Source: Hybos culiciformis (Eukaryota; Arthropoda; Insecta; Diptera; Hybotidae). From it: a stretch of 64,000 nt of DNA. Under the pieces are notes generated by a model. It saw only the letters and a list, made by a program, of their open reading frames with translations, was not told the DNA's origin and made no database searches. Position 1 is the first letter of the stretch. Each line of letters begins with the position of its first letter. The position numbers and the translations under genes are program-made. Shown in pieces: positions 12,901 through 26,800 of this stretch. Location: assembly GCA_964007475.1 (NCBI GenBank), contig OZ023274.1, positions 26,007,090-26,071,089 of the forward strand, in the 5' to 3' direction.

Positions 12901-15485
12901 AATTTAATAAATATAACAAATAAAAATAAACAAAATTTCAAAAATTAAAAAAAAATTAAAATTTTGAAAAACAATTTTTTTTAAATCAAAACGTTGGATT
13001 TGAAAATATAGGTATGTTATGTATTTAAATGAATTTTTTTAGCAAATATATAAAAATAGATAAAAAATCAAAACAACAGTTTTATTTTTAATTTTTTATT
13101 CTTAAAATTCATTTAATTGTTTTTTGTTCTATGTTTTTGATTAGTTTTCAAAATTAGGATCTATTTTTTATTTCATTTTTTTATGGTTAGCTTCCATATT
13201 CTAAAAAAAAAAAAAAGAATGTTCCCACGTCAGTCGTCGTCGAAATAACATCTAAAAAAATGAGAAAATATATTTATATGCTATTTCATCAATTTAGATA
13301 TTATTTCATAATGAAATATTATCTAAAAAGCAGAAATGAAATAAGATTTAAAATTTTCTTTTTAGAGATTAATTCATTTGTAAGAATTAAGATCTAAAGC
13401 TGAAACGAATAAAACAATTTAAAGAAAACTCTTAAAATTAAAATAATTAAAAAAATTTAAAACTCTCATCTTATTTTGTTGGGCTTTACTTTACGGCGTA
13501 GCATGTTCAGGTATCAATTCCAGAATTTAAACGCTATTTCATCGATTTAGAGATTATTTCGTAATTTTTTGCTTGTATGAAAAAGATTCACTTAAACAAA
13601 TATTTTATTCACATAATCCCTTTTTGAAAGGTAACAACCACAATTGGGTTGGGAAAATATTTTTCAGCAATAAAAATTAAAAAATGTTATGCTATAATAA
13701 ACTATTTAATGTACAAAAAAAATACCAAAACAGGCCCACGAAAATTTCACGAATTTTTTTTTGAGCATACAATAACTTCGCATTAATTCATAAGTTTTTT
13801 TGAGTTTGAAAAACAAGAAAAAAACTAATAAATTAAGAAAATTAAAAAAATATATCGAAACAATGCGCAGTTTATTTTCTTCTACTGGAATTACGGAAAG
13901 ACTGTTTCACTTTTTTCAATCATATCACATTGGTTTGTAAAGTTTGACCATAGCATTATAGTCAAGTTAATTTTCATATCATACCTAATTATTAATATGT
14001 GGCAAATAAATTCTATTTTTACTATTTTTAATCACATCAGAACTAATAAATTATTGTTGTCAAATACAAAAACATAATGATCATGTTATTTACGTTCTTT
14101 CCTACTATCATCCACAGAGCAAATGTTCAACTATATTATGTTTACCTTAAACAAACAAATAAAAAAAAGATTAAATAAATTAGACCAAATAAAATAAAGT
14201 GAATTTTAACCATCTAATAATGAACAAAATATTTATTTATTTTTATTTTTAATTTGAAAGAAATTATTATTTATTTTGCTGTTTATATTTCACATCCATT
14301 GACTTTGTTTCGTCCTCAAAAAATTTCTTTTTCTGATAAAAATAAATAAAAAAAAGTTAATTCTTTTTGCAGGAATTATAGAAAATTGTAGCTTTTAATT
14401 TTTTACTTTATTTAAAAAAATAATGTTCATATTTTTTTTTGTTGAAAAGATTCTGTCTAAGCTGGATTTTGTTAAAAAAATTCTACGATAAAATTATATT
14501 TAATTAGGCCTGAGGGCTCTTAAACAAGTTCAATATTTCAAGCGATCAGCATTAATTACTTGAACTTTTAGTAATTCTGGATAATTAAAAATTATTTTAT
14601 TCAGGCGCCAAAAAACAAAATTTTTTTAGTAATTGGTTGTAACATTTTCTATTTTGACTCGTATCAAAACAAATATTTTTTTTAGTTGTAGACTATTATT
14701 AGACAATCTATACGAAATATAAAAATAAAATAAATTGAGAAAAAAAAAAAAACAAAAATAAATAAAAATCATCTTTAAAATGATTTTTGTAATCACGTGA
14801 ATTAATTGTGATATTACGGCGCTCTATCATTAAAATAAATAATATAAACCAGTTCGTTCTTTTTTGATAACATATCAACCTTCAATAATATTCTTTATAC
14901 ATTTATTTTTTTATTTTTTAATTACTTAATATTAAGAAAAAATTAATTTCTTATTTGCGTATATGCAAAATTCGAAATTACCATATAAATAAAAAAAATA
15001 TTAATAAGCGGCGCCGAAATAAAAATGTTATATGGTTAAAGTATAACACGATTGATTTTATGCAAAACGATTTCACCGTCAATAAAATTTTTTTGGGAAA
15101 AAAGTTTGTAAATAATTACATAATAATAAAATTATAAAACTTACTTTGATATACGATCAATTTTTATGTGATGTGAATTAAAAAAAAAGAAACAGATTCC
15201 TTAGTAATAAACTTTCGTGTTTTCTGTTGCAAGGACTTCATGTTCGAGTCTCTAGTAGATCTATAATATGGTTGATGGTAAATAATTTGTAGAGAAACCA
15301 TTGACCATATATGTACATATAATAAAAAGTAATACTCAGATAATAACTGATATGTGAACATAAGAGAATAATAATAATCAATACCCAAATAATTATTAGG
15401 TGCAAAACAAGAATTTTCGTTTGTTTATTATGTTAATTAAGTGATCATAAATGTATATTCCATCAAATATTTCTGTTTTTAACTA
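6997..15485. other. Gene-free AT-rich spacer upstream of PPP1R3, copy A
   Basis: Contains no open frame that looks coding on either strand, only A/T homopolymers (the longest is 24 T at 9808-9831). It lies on the 5' side of PPP1R3, so its promoter and possible non-coding 5' exons should be here. About 10230-10520 is less AT-rich than its surroundings, with words such as GGCACGTTCGG and TGTCACGTCTGTTGCG, and is a weak candidate for a promoter or 5' exon. The short frame at 10479-10673 starts in it but soon becomes low-complexity. The equivalent in copy B is 47133-55640. Confidence 0.6.
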
Positions 15486-16405
15486 AGGAAGAGGACTGGG
15501 TTATGGGTCGGGTTTTGTTTTTGGCCTATAATTCATAAATTAACAAAATAAAGTATGTAGTGTTATACATTGTTGGAAAGGTTATGTTCTTACGCAACTT
15601 TTCTCCGAAGAAAGTATAGTGATTCAAAAAACTCGAAAAATTTTATGACCATTTTTGTAAGTACGTGAAAAAATTTTGAAAAAAAAAGTGGCTGGGTTGT
15701 GGGTCACCTTATTAAAATGGAAAAAATTGAAGTAAAACCTCGATAAATATCGAAAATATTAATTTTTATTAATTTTAGAAGCCGTCAATGGCAAAAATAA
15801 TTTCAAAAAGTGACAGTTTTCAATAATCATCATCAATTGAAAAAAGTTCATTTTTTGCGGTTCAGTTGTCTTTTTCGGTAAAAATATGACTAACAATAAA
15901 AAAAACATGCATTAAAATACTGGTCAAATCATAAAAAACAGTTTATACTGACAAAACTAACGATATTTGACACTTATATATGCTGTATGTGATATACAGT
16001 GGAAAAAAATTATGACCCACAACCCAGCCAATCGCTGACCCACAACCTAACCGTGACGCCATTTTTAAAGTCGACGAAAAAAAAATTTTCCACTCGTATA
16101 TCATCACAATATAATACCAATTCGAAGAATAAAAGATTTGAACTAAATGTTAATGCATTCAAATCACCTTTTACGATTCATTTACTCAACAAAATGGCAC
16201 TTTGAAAAAATCTTAAAATCTCTTTTTTTATCGATTTGCACACATGGTGTGTCCAGCTTGTTCATTCACTTCGGTGTTCGCTTAAAAACTACCTTGTGTC
16301 AAAACAAAAATTTGACAGTAGTTAGATTCGCCACTTTTACTTTGCATGACAGAAAAAATTACCTGACCCTCAACACAGCCCGACCCACAACCCAGACCTC
16401 TCCCC
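15486..16405. mobile_element. TIR element with GGGTTGTGGGTC motifs, copy A
   Basis: A 920-bp element with imperfect inverted ends. The left end reads AGGAAGAGGACTGGGTTATG; the reverse complement of the right end reads GGGGAGAGGTCTGGGTTGTG. A TA flanks each side (15484-15485 and 16406-16407), suggesting a TA target duplication. The core motif (T)GGGTTGTGGGTC recurs inside as CTGGGTTGTGGGTCACC near 15693 and, inverted, twice near 16013-16048, so there are nested inverted copies. It has no transposase frame; the short frames at 15999-16205 and 16147-16416 run through the repeats and into the right end. It is probably a non-autonomous DNA transposon (MITE/foldback). The superfamily is unassigned; TA would fit Tc1/mariner-like insertion. 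Present at the same place in copy B. Confidence 0.65.
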
Positions 16406-16407
16406 TA

Positions 16408-19400
16408 CAAATTTAGAAAAAAAAACCATAAAAACAATAAAATAAGTATAAACTATAAAATTAATTTTTAAAGTTAATTAAGAATGGAATCAACTAACAA
16501 AAAAAAATTAAAACAAATCCTATAAAAAATTCGCCACATTTCAGAGTTATCAGATAATAAATTCTGTAAGCATAAAGACATAATCGCTTAAGACTGACCG
16601 TTTTAACAATTTTCAGTAAAGCGTTTAAATTTTTTTGGATGTTCTTAAAAATTATTAAGCGATTATGTTTTGTTACCGTAAAAAGTTTAATTTTAAAGGT
16701 AGAAACATGAAAATTTTTGAGGCAACATTGTACAATATAACGAACTGTCTACATCACAACAAAAAATCAAAGCATCTAAACTTAGCTTAAGCGGTCATTC
16801 CTTATGGCAGCAGAATTATTATCTTAACGTTTTCTAGTTTAGGTATATTCTATTTTTCTACAATTACCTACCCGTGAAAAAAAATTAAATATCTAAATTT
16901 AAAGTTTTTTGTTTATAACTCCAAGAATAGTTTTCCGAAGCTTAGTTTTTCACGGGTTTATTTTTATCGAAATATGAGAAAGTCGTATATTATTTCCATA
17001 TCTAAAAACATTAAAACTAGAACCGTAAGGTCATTTGGAAAGTAATTGATTAATTTTAGCGCTTTGAATTTCGTCACTGCGATATTTAAAAGTGTAAAAA
17101 ATCATCTTTAAAAATGCTGAAAAAAAGATTAAAACATCTCCTATTTTTTGCATGCACATTATTGCCACTATTTTTCATTGCAACGACAAAATACAAAATG
17201 CTTACTAAAATTATCTACATTTAATTGCTTTTCAAATGGTTGTACGTACCAGTTTTCTTTTTATTCTTAGATACTCCTGATACGATGATGGAAATAATAA
17301 TACGACACCTAGGGTTTTTCACAATTCGTTAAGGCTTTTTTTATCATAAAAATTGTATAAAGGGTTCCTCTAAATGGGAAAAATTTAAAATTCAACATAA
17401 TGCACTTAATTAAATATTGTCCCTAGTAAATCATTAAAAACTATATTGTGTCGAATAATTATTTCCTTCACTGTACATCTTGTTTAACTTTCATATTGCC
17501 ACAAAGTAAATTGTTTAACGGTGTTGAATTTTTTCATTAATTTTTTTTACACCAATGTGTATTTGTGTAAAGTAAAATTAGCGCCAGACAATAAGTCAAC
17601 AAAAGTTTTCTTAAATGATAAACTTTGCAAGTTTGCAATTTTAAATAAAAAAAAAAAAACTCTTAGGAAATTTTTAGTTTATGGTTCAACTTGACAAATT
17701 ATAGTAAATTTGTAAAGAGAATTTAGACGATAATGTCAGAAAACTTTAAAAAAATGATAAGCTTAATAAAATTATTGAATTTTTTTTTAATCATTTACTT
17801 ATTGCTAATTAGAAAAAAACTTCAAATACTTTATTATAATCATATATAAAAATTTTAAATTAATGCATCAATAATAATATACTATTTTGTTTTTACTAAT
17901 AATGATGGATTAATTACAATACTAATCATTGAACTGTGATCAAAATAATTACAATAAGTAGGTATATTTTTCTACACGTTTTATTACAATTTTTTTGGTT
18001 CACATGATTTTATTTTTTGATTTAATTAATGTTATGTAAATTTAATGAGATTCTAAATATATATATACAACCAAAGTTTATTATGGTTAAAAAAAAAAAA
18101 AAAACAAAAACAAAAAATTAAGGATTAAAAATAAATTTTAAGTAAATTGCATTTTTTTTTTTTTTTAACTTTAGACTAAATTTTTTTTTTTTACTCATTA
18201 ACATGAGATAAATTATTTATTTTTAGAATTTGTTTTCAATGTATTTTATATATTATAAAATATTAAAGAAAAAAAAAAAGCTAAAAATATATATTTTAAC
18301 ATTGAGAATTTTTCTTATAGAAATAAAAATGCCGAAAGGGAAATTTTTGTGAAAATTTTTTTTCTGCCATTATAAGGAGATAAAGCATGAATGAGAAAAT
18401 TTAACTTTTTTTTTTTAGCAAGAAATAGGAATAGGTAGGGTACAGTCTAAATTATTAATTTGTATTCAATTTATCTGGATATGACATACGCTTCTATTAT
18501 CTCTTCCAGCTAGCATCCGGAATATTAAATCCGCATTAAAAAAATTCAAAACATAAACATTGGAAATATATACATATCCAATAATAATACGTAAAAAAAA
18601 AATTAATTACCAAAACATAATTATTCAAAAGCTCCGAAACTTTTTTCTCTATCTCGAAAAACATACACAGATTATACATAACAGATTATACATAAAACAT
18701 ACATAGATTATACATATTCTTTTTTGACTACATAAGCATAATTCTTCTAATTCAACATTTTTTATCTTAATTTTTTATACAGAGTTTGTAATGGATTTCT
18801 TTATCAAAATATTAACATATATTTTATATTTATAATTATTTAAAACGGCGTTTAAGTGAAACAAACTGTAAATAAACAAAATATATGTATAAGTTGAATG
18901 ACATTTTATATGTTTTATTATTATTTTCTAATGATAATAATAATAAAATGTCTCTAACAACGTCTAACATTAAATTTTTGTTATAGCAACCGCAATATCT
19001 TATGTTATGAACTAAAAAATAATAATAATATAAGTAATAGAAACTTTTTTTTTGTTCATATAAAGTTAGGTTTCTGTGCGGTTTATGATTGTTTTTTTTT
19101 TTGTGATACGTAACTTATTGATAATGTGACATTTAGCAAACGTTATATAAAGATTTATTACCGGATGAAAATACTAGAATAAAAAAAAAAATAATAATAA
19201 CAAAAGTAAAATATAATTTGTAATATTAAATATTTTATTATTTAAGTGAATTGAGAAAATAATTTTTTTTAATTTATGAACATAAACACTGAGATTAAAT
19301 TTCTTTTTCTATTAAAATAAGAAATTTTTTTATTATTCAGAATTCTTGCATTTCCGACCACTATAGAAGTACCATCACTATTATAAATGGGAACAAAAAA

Positions 19401-20091
19401 TATGGTACATGTCAATTTTTTCGATCGGTTTCATAAGTTTCTGTTTCATGTGATTATTTTATATTTATGTGGTTAAAGAAAAAAAAATAATTTTAATTTA
19501 TAAAACCTTTTTTTTTTTAATTTTTACTGTGTTGTGACACTTACTATTATATAGGTACTGTTAAAATAAAAAAAATAAATATTAACAGAATCTTCATTTA
19601 TGTTTCAATATTACACAAACGTCTTAGTTTTAATGAAATACCCTTGGTTAAGACTTGAGAATTTTAAAACATTAACAAATTGCAATTGACGCATGATTTC
19701 CTTTAAAATTGAATCTTAAAATCAATTCTTATTGTATTTCGTTACAATACATGAATAAAATTAATTTATGTGTAGATTCAATTCTTTTTATACGTAAGGA
19801 AACAGCCAACGCTGGTGTGGGTTGTTTAACAAATTTTGCATGTTATATGTTTGCTTAAATCTTTAAAATAGTTAATTTGTAATACTTATTTTCCTATGCA
19901 TCTAACCTTTCACAAAACATAAAATTATGTAGGTATTTTTTTTTTTTTAACATTAAAATATTTTGTTGCGTTGGCTGATAGAAACTTTTTTTTCCAATAA
20001 TTTCTCTTAAAACCAGAAATATTTTTAAAAGTCAATAGGGTTATCATAGATAAAATTTATATAACAAAATTATAAAATATTTTCATTTCAA
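16408..20091. other. Gene-free spacer between two TIR elements, copy A
   Basis: AT-rich with no credible coding frame. It holds weak inverted repeats, such as CATAATCGCTTA near 16578 with TAAGCGATTATG near 16657, and CCCGTGAAAAAA near 16870 with TTTTTTCACGGG near 16950, which may be remnants of another small element. A tandem expansion of AGATTATACATA-like units at 18665-18718 is contracted in copy B. Confidence 0.5.
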
Positions 20092-20254
20092 GTGATAAAC
20101 AGGGGCGTCGATCGCCAACACCGGGCCCGGGAAAATATTTTTACAAATAAAATTTTTTTTAACACTAATTGAGCCTCATAAACACATAATTTTATCATTA
20201 ATAGTCACACTTTGTACATTTGTACAAATCTACTTATGAAATCAGAATTATGAT

Positions 20255-20262
20255 GTACAGGG
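20255..20262. other. Empty target site of the copy B MITE
   Basis: Single GTACAGGG in copy A. In copy B the same 8 bp occurs on both sides of a 600-bp insertion (60391-60398 and 60999-61006), so copy A shows the pre-insertion state. Confidence 0.9.
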
Positions 20263-20630
20263 TAGGAAATAAGATCATATGCGAATCAGAAGTAAAGTTT
20301 TTTCGCTTTATATAAAAACTTCTAGACTCCACTTTAATTTATACCACTTTAAAAAATCACAAATAATTAGTAACGACAACCCCTACTAGATTATTTAAAT
20401 TCGGACCGCAGTCCAAACTATCTAACAAATACAAACAGTTTGGACGTCTAGTAATACTAGAAATAGAAAATTAATTTTCTGAAAAAAAGCTGAAAAATCA
20501 ACACCTTAAAATTATACTTACTAATGATAAAATTTTCATGCACTTTTTTTCCATAACAAATCACAAAAAATTCTACTTGACGCCATCATCAAGGACTTTT
20601 TATGTAAATTTTTTCCATTAATGACTGTGA

Positions 20631-20702
20631 TAAGCATGAAACTTAATATCACATATGTATAATGTATAAGCATGAAACTTAATATCACATATGTATAATG
20701 TA
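20631..20702. repeat. 36-bp tandem duplication, copy A
   Basis: Two adjacent copies of a 36-bp unit beginning TAAGCATGAAACTTAATATC, at 20631-20666 and 20667-20702, inside the hAT-type element. Also present in copy B at 61375-61446. It gives the repeated peptide HYTYVILSFML in a short minus-strand frame, which I do not consider a gene. Confidence 0.9.
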
Positions 20703-20806
20703 TATTGTTTTTGTCGCAAAAAAAATTAAACAAGCGGGTCCCTTAGCTCTGTGGGCCCAGGGAATTATACCCCCCTCCTCCCCCTCTCGACAGGCCTGGT
20801 GATAAA

Positions 20807-23800
20807 TATGAATATAATGCGGGCGGTCGTCTATGACTACGGTTTATTAATGTGACTACAATTTAAAAAAAATGAAAATGGATACGAAACAAAGAAAAAG
20901 ATTTTTCTGATTTTATTTACAACAAATCATTTAAAAAAAATTAATTTTAATTGAAGAGTTTATTATTTTTATTAATTCATTTTAAATTTACCACAAGAAA
21001 TAAATTATACATATGTACATATTACATATTATTCTGCATTTTTTTATAATTTTTAATTTTTTATTTAATTTTTTGTTTCAGTTTTGTTATTTACATATCA
21101 AATATTTCTATAAATTTACCCTATATAGAAATCTGCAAAAAATTTAAATTTGATATTGAAAATCTCGTTTGACAACATTAATAACCATTATTCACAAAAT
21201 TAATATTCGCTCCAAATTTTCTTTATTTTTAAGACCAAAAATGCATGACTTGAATTTTTATATAGGATTAAAAGATTTTTTGACATTAAAATGCAAAAAA
21301 TAAAAAATTGTGACAAAAATTTTTAATGTACATAAAATTAAATATATTATTTACTCAGTAGACCATTCTACATTTACAAAAAAAAACATTGATTCATAAT
21401 TCAAGCAGTTAACAACAACTGTAGAAAAATTTTCTAATTCAAAGTTATATGTGCACTAATTAGTAATGCAAAAAGGAGCTTATTTCTAAAGCTTCTGATT
21501 AGCCAATTTTATGAAAAAGCTTAAACGATTGAATTTTCAAACAATTTTTGTAAACTCTGCTATAATTTTCAATAAATTCTGATAAGCAAAAAAAAAAAAT
21601 TAACATTGATTTCTCCTAATTACCGCATTATTATTTTCAGACTTCAGATTTTTACTTAGATACATACATACATCTCAAATTTTCATTCAAATAATCCGTC
21701 CGCTGGAGTTAGAATAAAGAGCTATTTTAGTTATAGCTCCATCCAAATACACATTTTTATTTAATCTTTTAAATTGAAATAAGATAATAAGCCAAGGTTA
21801 TAAATTAAAATTTAAAATTTTGTTTAAAAAATATATGCCTAATAAATCTAATAATTAAATAAAAAAATATTTCGTATTAAAAAAGTAATAGAAAAATAAA
21901 TAAAAAAAAATGAAATGGTATGATAAAAAAAAATTCTCAAAACAAAAATCTATTTACCCAAAATATTAAAAATAGAATATAATAATTTTTATTATTATTT
22001 TTTTTTTTGATAATAATATTAATAATTGATCAAAATATTTACAAACAAAAATATTAGAGACGAAATTATATTTCAAGTTCAAGGTAATTCAAAATAAAAA
22101 AAATAGAAATTATTCATTTTAAAATCATTAAAAATACAAAAAAGGATTTTGTTATGAAACAGTATTACTGCTAGACAAAGTTGTTAAAAAATTTTTTGCT
22201 TTTTTTTTTGCTAAAAACAAACAGATAAGAAACTTATTCGTAAATATACGTAAAAAATTTGTTATCTTTTTGACTTTAACAAAAATTATAAATTGTTTCT
22301 GCAAGAGATTAAAAAAAACATACCAATCAATGTGATCAATTTTAAACTATATACCAAATAAAGATTACAAGATTAATGTATAAAATAATAATTTTCTAAG
22401 TTATTTTAGATATTTTGACAATTTTTGCTTATTTTAATGTAGACGCGCTCTGGAAAGATATTTTTACGCGGTCCTGAAAGATATTTTTGAACGGACATTA
22501 TATTCATTAAATTCATAAGTTCATTAAAATTACACATTTATGAATAATATACTCTTCACGACATAATTTAAGTAGCATAATTTAAGACTGACTGACTACA
22601 TAGAAGCCAGACTAAAAATTTACTTTTAATATCAGGCATTAATATTATAAAAAGAAATCCGTCTGAAATGGGTAAGAAATATTTTAAAAAATTAATAACA
22701 TTTTATTAAAATATAATAATAATTATTTTATATTTTTCATTCACCGGCATAAAAAAAAAAAAAAAAAAAATGAAAAGTTATGTCTAGCAGCGATAGGTAT
22801 TAAAATAAATAAATATAAGTACTTATGTATATAACAACGATTGTATTGTGACGATGTTATGTATAGGGACCGGTTTTAATTGCATGCAATAAAATGAACC
22901 TATGTGGTGTGTATAAATATTAATGATTTTTTAAGTTAAATCAACATTCCGCCGTTAATAAAGTAATATTCATAGGTACGTACCTACTTGTAATTTTTTA
23001 TTTTTTATTTAATTTTTTTTCTTTTTTTTTAAATCAAGTTTTTCATTTTGATTAATATTTGTTAACTTATAAGGTTTTTTCTGTTTTTAATAAAAATAAA
23101 AAAAAAAAAAATTGTAAATTTAAAAATATTTTTTTATAAGATATTATAAAGAATAAATTTTACCTGTCAAGTAATTTTATTTATTTTTTTTTTTTTATTT
23201 TTTTTTCATCCTCAGTAAAAAAAAAAAGAAACAAAAATTGTAAGTAAATAAGAAGTGGAATGCAAATATGTATAATTTTTTAAAATAAAATAATTTTCTC
23301 TGTTTTATTTATTAAAAACGAATAATATGAAGAGGTTTAGGCTCCTATAAATGAAAACAAAATAAAACTCTTAAGAAAAAAAATATTCTTAAAGCACATA
23401 ATATAAAATATTTTTTAAAAATATATTATGAATGGTCACGCTCAAGTCGAGTGAGAGCATAATGTTAAGCTGTGTGAAATAGTGGAATAAAAAAAAATAC
23501 TCGATAGTGATTATGAATTTATGAATGATTTAGTTTTTTTTTTTACTTTAGTGTAGGAAAAAGCTTTTTTTTTATTTATTTTTTTGCAAACAAAATTATG
23601 ACAAAAATCAACTTAGTGATAAAAAAAAAAGCTATGTTTTATGAAAGCATAATTATTGTCAACGCGATAATCAACATTGTATAAATTTTATTACGTTTTT
23701 TGCAGTTGTATTTAATGAAAATGTAAATAATAGAGAATTATTAGCCGGCAATTTTTCCGCCTTTTTTTAATAAAAGTGGGTGATATGCTTTTCATTAGTT

Positions 23801-26800
23801 GCTTGAATGTTATAGCCGTCAGTTCTTGATGATATCCACCGATAAAAAAAAAATTAAAAAAAATTGTCTTCAAAATTTCTAAAATATATTAATAGACTTG
23901 TTTACTGTCTGCTATATAATTGTTAAGCGTCATGTATATTTTCTGTTTTCAGTGTGAATTCTCAGTCCCAATTTATCAATTCTAATTTTCCTTGAAATTG
24001 TATAATAAAAATTTATTTTATCTCATCTTCAGGCATTCAATTTATTTTTAAAAAGATCACAATCTTTTTTATTTTTATCGATAGGCCAAAGAAAACATGA
24101 AATGAAAAACATTATGTTGTTGCAATACAATCCAAAAAAAAAAGTATATAATTTAAATGTAAAAGCAGGAAAACATAATATTATTTGTAAGAATAAATCC
24201 CAAGGCTTTTATGTGCGAGCAGTCATGGAACTTTTGTACCACCTTTTCTTCCCATTTTATATTTATCACCTTTAATCGATTAATTTTTTTTACTTGTCTT
24301 ATCGTTTGATTTAATCGAATTTATAAGCGAAATGATTTCACTTTAAATGCACTTTTAATAAAAAACAAAACTAATTTATAAATTAATCGTTTTGTTCATT
24401 TTTTTAGGATTAATTTGTGACAAGTTTAGATTTATAATGCTGCATCGAAATAAAATTTGAGTACAAAAATTGTATAAACTTAGATATCATCTCAAATTCG
24501 ATGTAATAGTTGTTCAAAAAACCTATTATCCATTTCATTTCAGTGAAAATTGAAAGATTTATCATTGAATTTCATCGAAATAGAATTTCAGAATAATGAA
24601 TTTTTGAAAATAATTTATAATAATGTCATTCCCTATCCAAAATTTGTTTATATGTATAAAAACATTTATAGTCATTATTTTGACAAGAATAGTATATTAA
24701 TAAATAAATATCTACTATTTAAGTTATCAATTAAAATATCTCTAAAATACATAATTTAAATCAGAATCCTTAATGTTTATAATGTATATTATAATCTACT
24801 TAAGTTTGCATGTTTCTAAACATAAAATTGATAAAATGTAAATAATGTTAATATAAAATAATTTATATAAACTATTTATAATTAAGATGTGGAAAATTTT
24901 CACACCATTCTTTTTTTTTCTTTAATAATACTAATTTTATTATCGAAAGAAACAAGTGTGAAAAATATTAAAAAAATAAATAATAATAATAATAAATAAA
25001 GAAGCCTGTCAAAATGCATTATGGATGAAGACAATTGAAATCCCTTTTGATCATGATTCGCAAAAAACTGCTTAGAGTTATATTTCTTGAAAAAAAGTAA
25101 AAAATAAATAATAATTCAGATTTATTTTACACAAAAATTTCAAGTGAGCAATTCTTTATGACAGTAACAAAAATTTTAGCCCTTTGTATGAGAAGCCGGT
25201 TCGCCTCGATTTAATTTTGAAATATATAAGTACATACCTACTTAAAACAAAATATTTTTGTGTTGTAGGTAGAAGTAAACATTAATATCAAATTCCTTAA
25301 GTATAATTTCAAAATCAATTTTTAATTTAAAAAATCAATTTTTAATTTAAAAAATCAATTTTTAAAGATGGCAAATATGTATAAAATTGTGAGCAGCTCA
25401 CAACTGAAATTTTTTTTAAAATACGAACCCAACCAGCAAGTTAAGGGGCGATAGATTTCAAAGTTTTATCGAAATTAAAATATTTTTTCTAAATAATAAT
25501 TGGGTAGGGCTTCATATAATTATTGTAATTTTCTGACATTTCGATATTTCTAAATGATTATTGTTTTTTTTTTTTTTTTTTTAACAAAACTTTTATGTTT
25601 TCAAATAGAATTTAGGAGAAAAAAAATTGAAGAAAATTTGTAACAAAATATTTTTTACCGGTAAAATTAAAAAAAATCACCTTTAGTTCCTCAATATTCT
25701 CTTCTCAATAATATACTCAACTTTGTTAGAGGGAAGTTTTTTTTTGTTTGTTTAATTAATTAATTCATTAGAGGTATTATTCCGACTTCGTTTGACAAAA
25801 GAAAATTTATTTATTTTTTTTTTGTTTTCCTTAAAAAATAATTTTTTTATTTTTTTTTTTTTTAATTTCTTTTTTAACAATTAAAACTTTTGAACATTTA
25901 TTTAAAAAAATATATATATATTCATTGATATGTGAAAACAAAATATTTTACAAAAAAAGAAAAACAAATTTTTAAAATTTAATTTTCTTCTTTTCCTTCA
26001 ACTTTTCATAAAAAAATTTATATTTTTTTTTATTTTTTTAATTTCATCAAACCGCTTCGACAAATTTTTCTTACTATTTTATTTTTTTTTTATTTTTTAG
26101 TACTACTCGTTTGAATATGAAGCAATGTACTGATTAAATAATTCAACAGCAGAAGCAGACAAGTATAAAAAAAAAAATTTTTAAAAGAAAAAAAATAAAT
26201 AAAAAAAAAAAATGTATATAAATATATATAATATAAGCATAGGTATAAATATACAATTACTATATTATTATATTTTAAATGTATAAAATAAAAATGGTAC
26301 ACATGTATTTGTTGTTATTATATGATCGTGAATATTATCAAAAAATAAAAAAAAAAAATAAAAATTTTTATAGATTTTTCTTTTAAAAAAGAAAAAAAAA
26401 TGTTTTTTTGTGTTGACAAAAACAAGATAAGTTAGATACAAATGGGAAGATGACCGATTCCATTTTCTTCGGCCCGCTTAGTATTTTTTTTTTCTTTTTC
26501 CATTTCATATTTATACTCGTATAAATTTATTACTAAAGCACTGCCTCGCCTGTTTAAATAAAAAAGAAAGAATAATTAATTCGATATAGCGCGAATTTCC
26601 ATTTTCTAAATGCGCAAATTTTTGAATGAATGAAATAAAATATAAAATAAAATAATAATTGTTTCTTTTTTTGAATTTTCTTAAAAATAATTTATATTTA
26701 AAAAAAAAACATCAAAACAAATTAGAATTTTTTTCTTTTTTTTTTACTATATTTTTGCTCCTTTAAGATTTTTTTGCTTGTAGGCGCGAATTGGTAACAT

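Larger units (their letters stand above)
20100..20798. mobile_element. hAT-type non-autonomous element, copy A
   Basis: A 699-bp element flanked by the perfect 8-bp direct repeat GTGATAAA (20092-20099 and 20799-20806), the target-duplication length of hAT transposons. It starts CAGGGGCGTCGA and ends TCGACAGGCCTG, so both termini start CAGG when read inward, as hAT ends often do. Just inside are GC-rich subterminal blocks (CACCGGGCCCGGG; GGGCCCAGGG) that stand out from the AT-rich surroundings. It has no transposase frame. It contains a 36-bp tandem duplication (20631-20702). In copy B the same element is interrupted by a second hAT-type MITE. Confidence 0.8.
1..23252. repeat. Large direct duplication, copy A
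   Basis: Collinear with 40139-64000. Base 1 matches base 40139, and the match runs to the window end (23252 against about 64000). The offset is 40138 at the start, 40135 in PPP1R3, 40133 near 10.5 kb, 40155 near 15 kb and 40744 after the MITE present only in copy B. In the 1.2-kb last Tonsl exon I count 4 substitutions, and spacer differences are mostly homopolymer length changes plus scattered SNPs. The block contains the 3' end of Tonsl, all of PPP1R3, and about 16 kb of AT-rich spacer with two TIR elements. The true left end lies before the window, and the right end cannot be located because copy B is cut at 64000. It is read as one of two haplotypes, or as one unit of a tandem duplication. 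Confidence 0.97.

Noticed and set aside
15999..16416. 68-aa and 89-aa frames (also 56153-56570)
   Set aside because: They run through the inverted motifs of the 0.92-kb TIR element; no transposase similarity.
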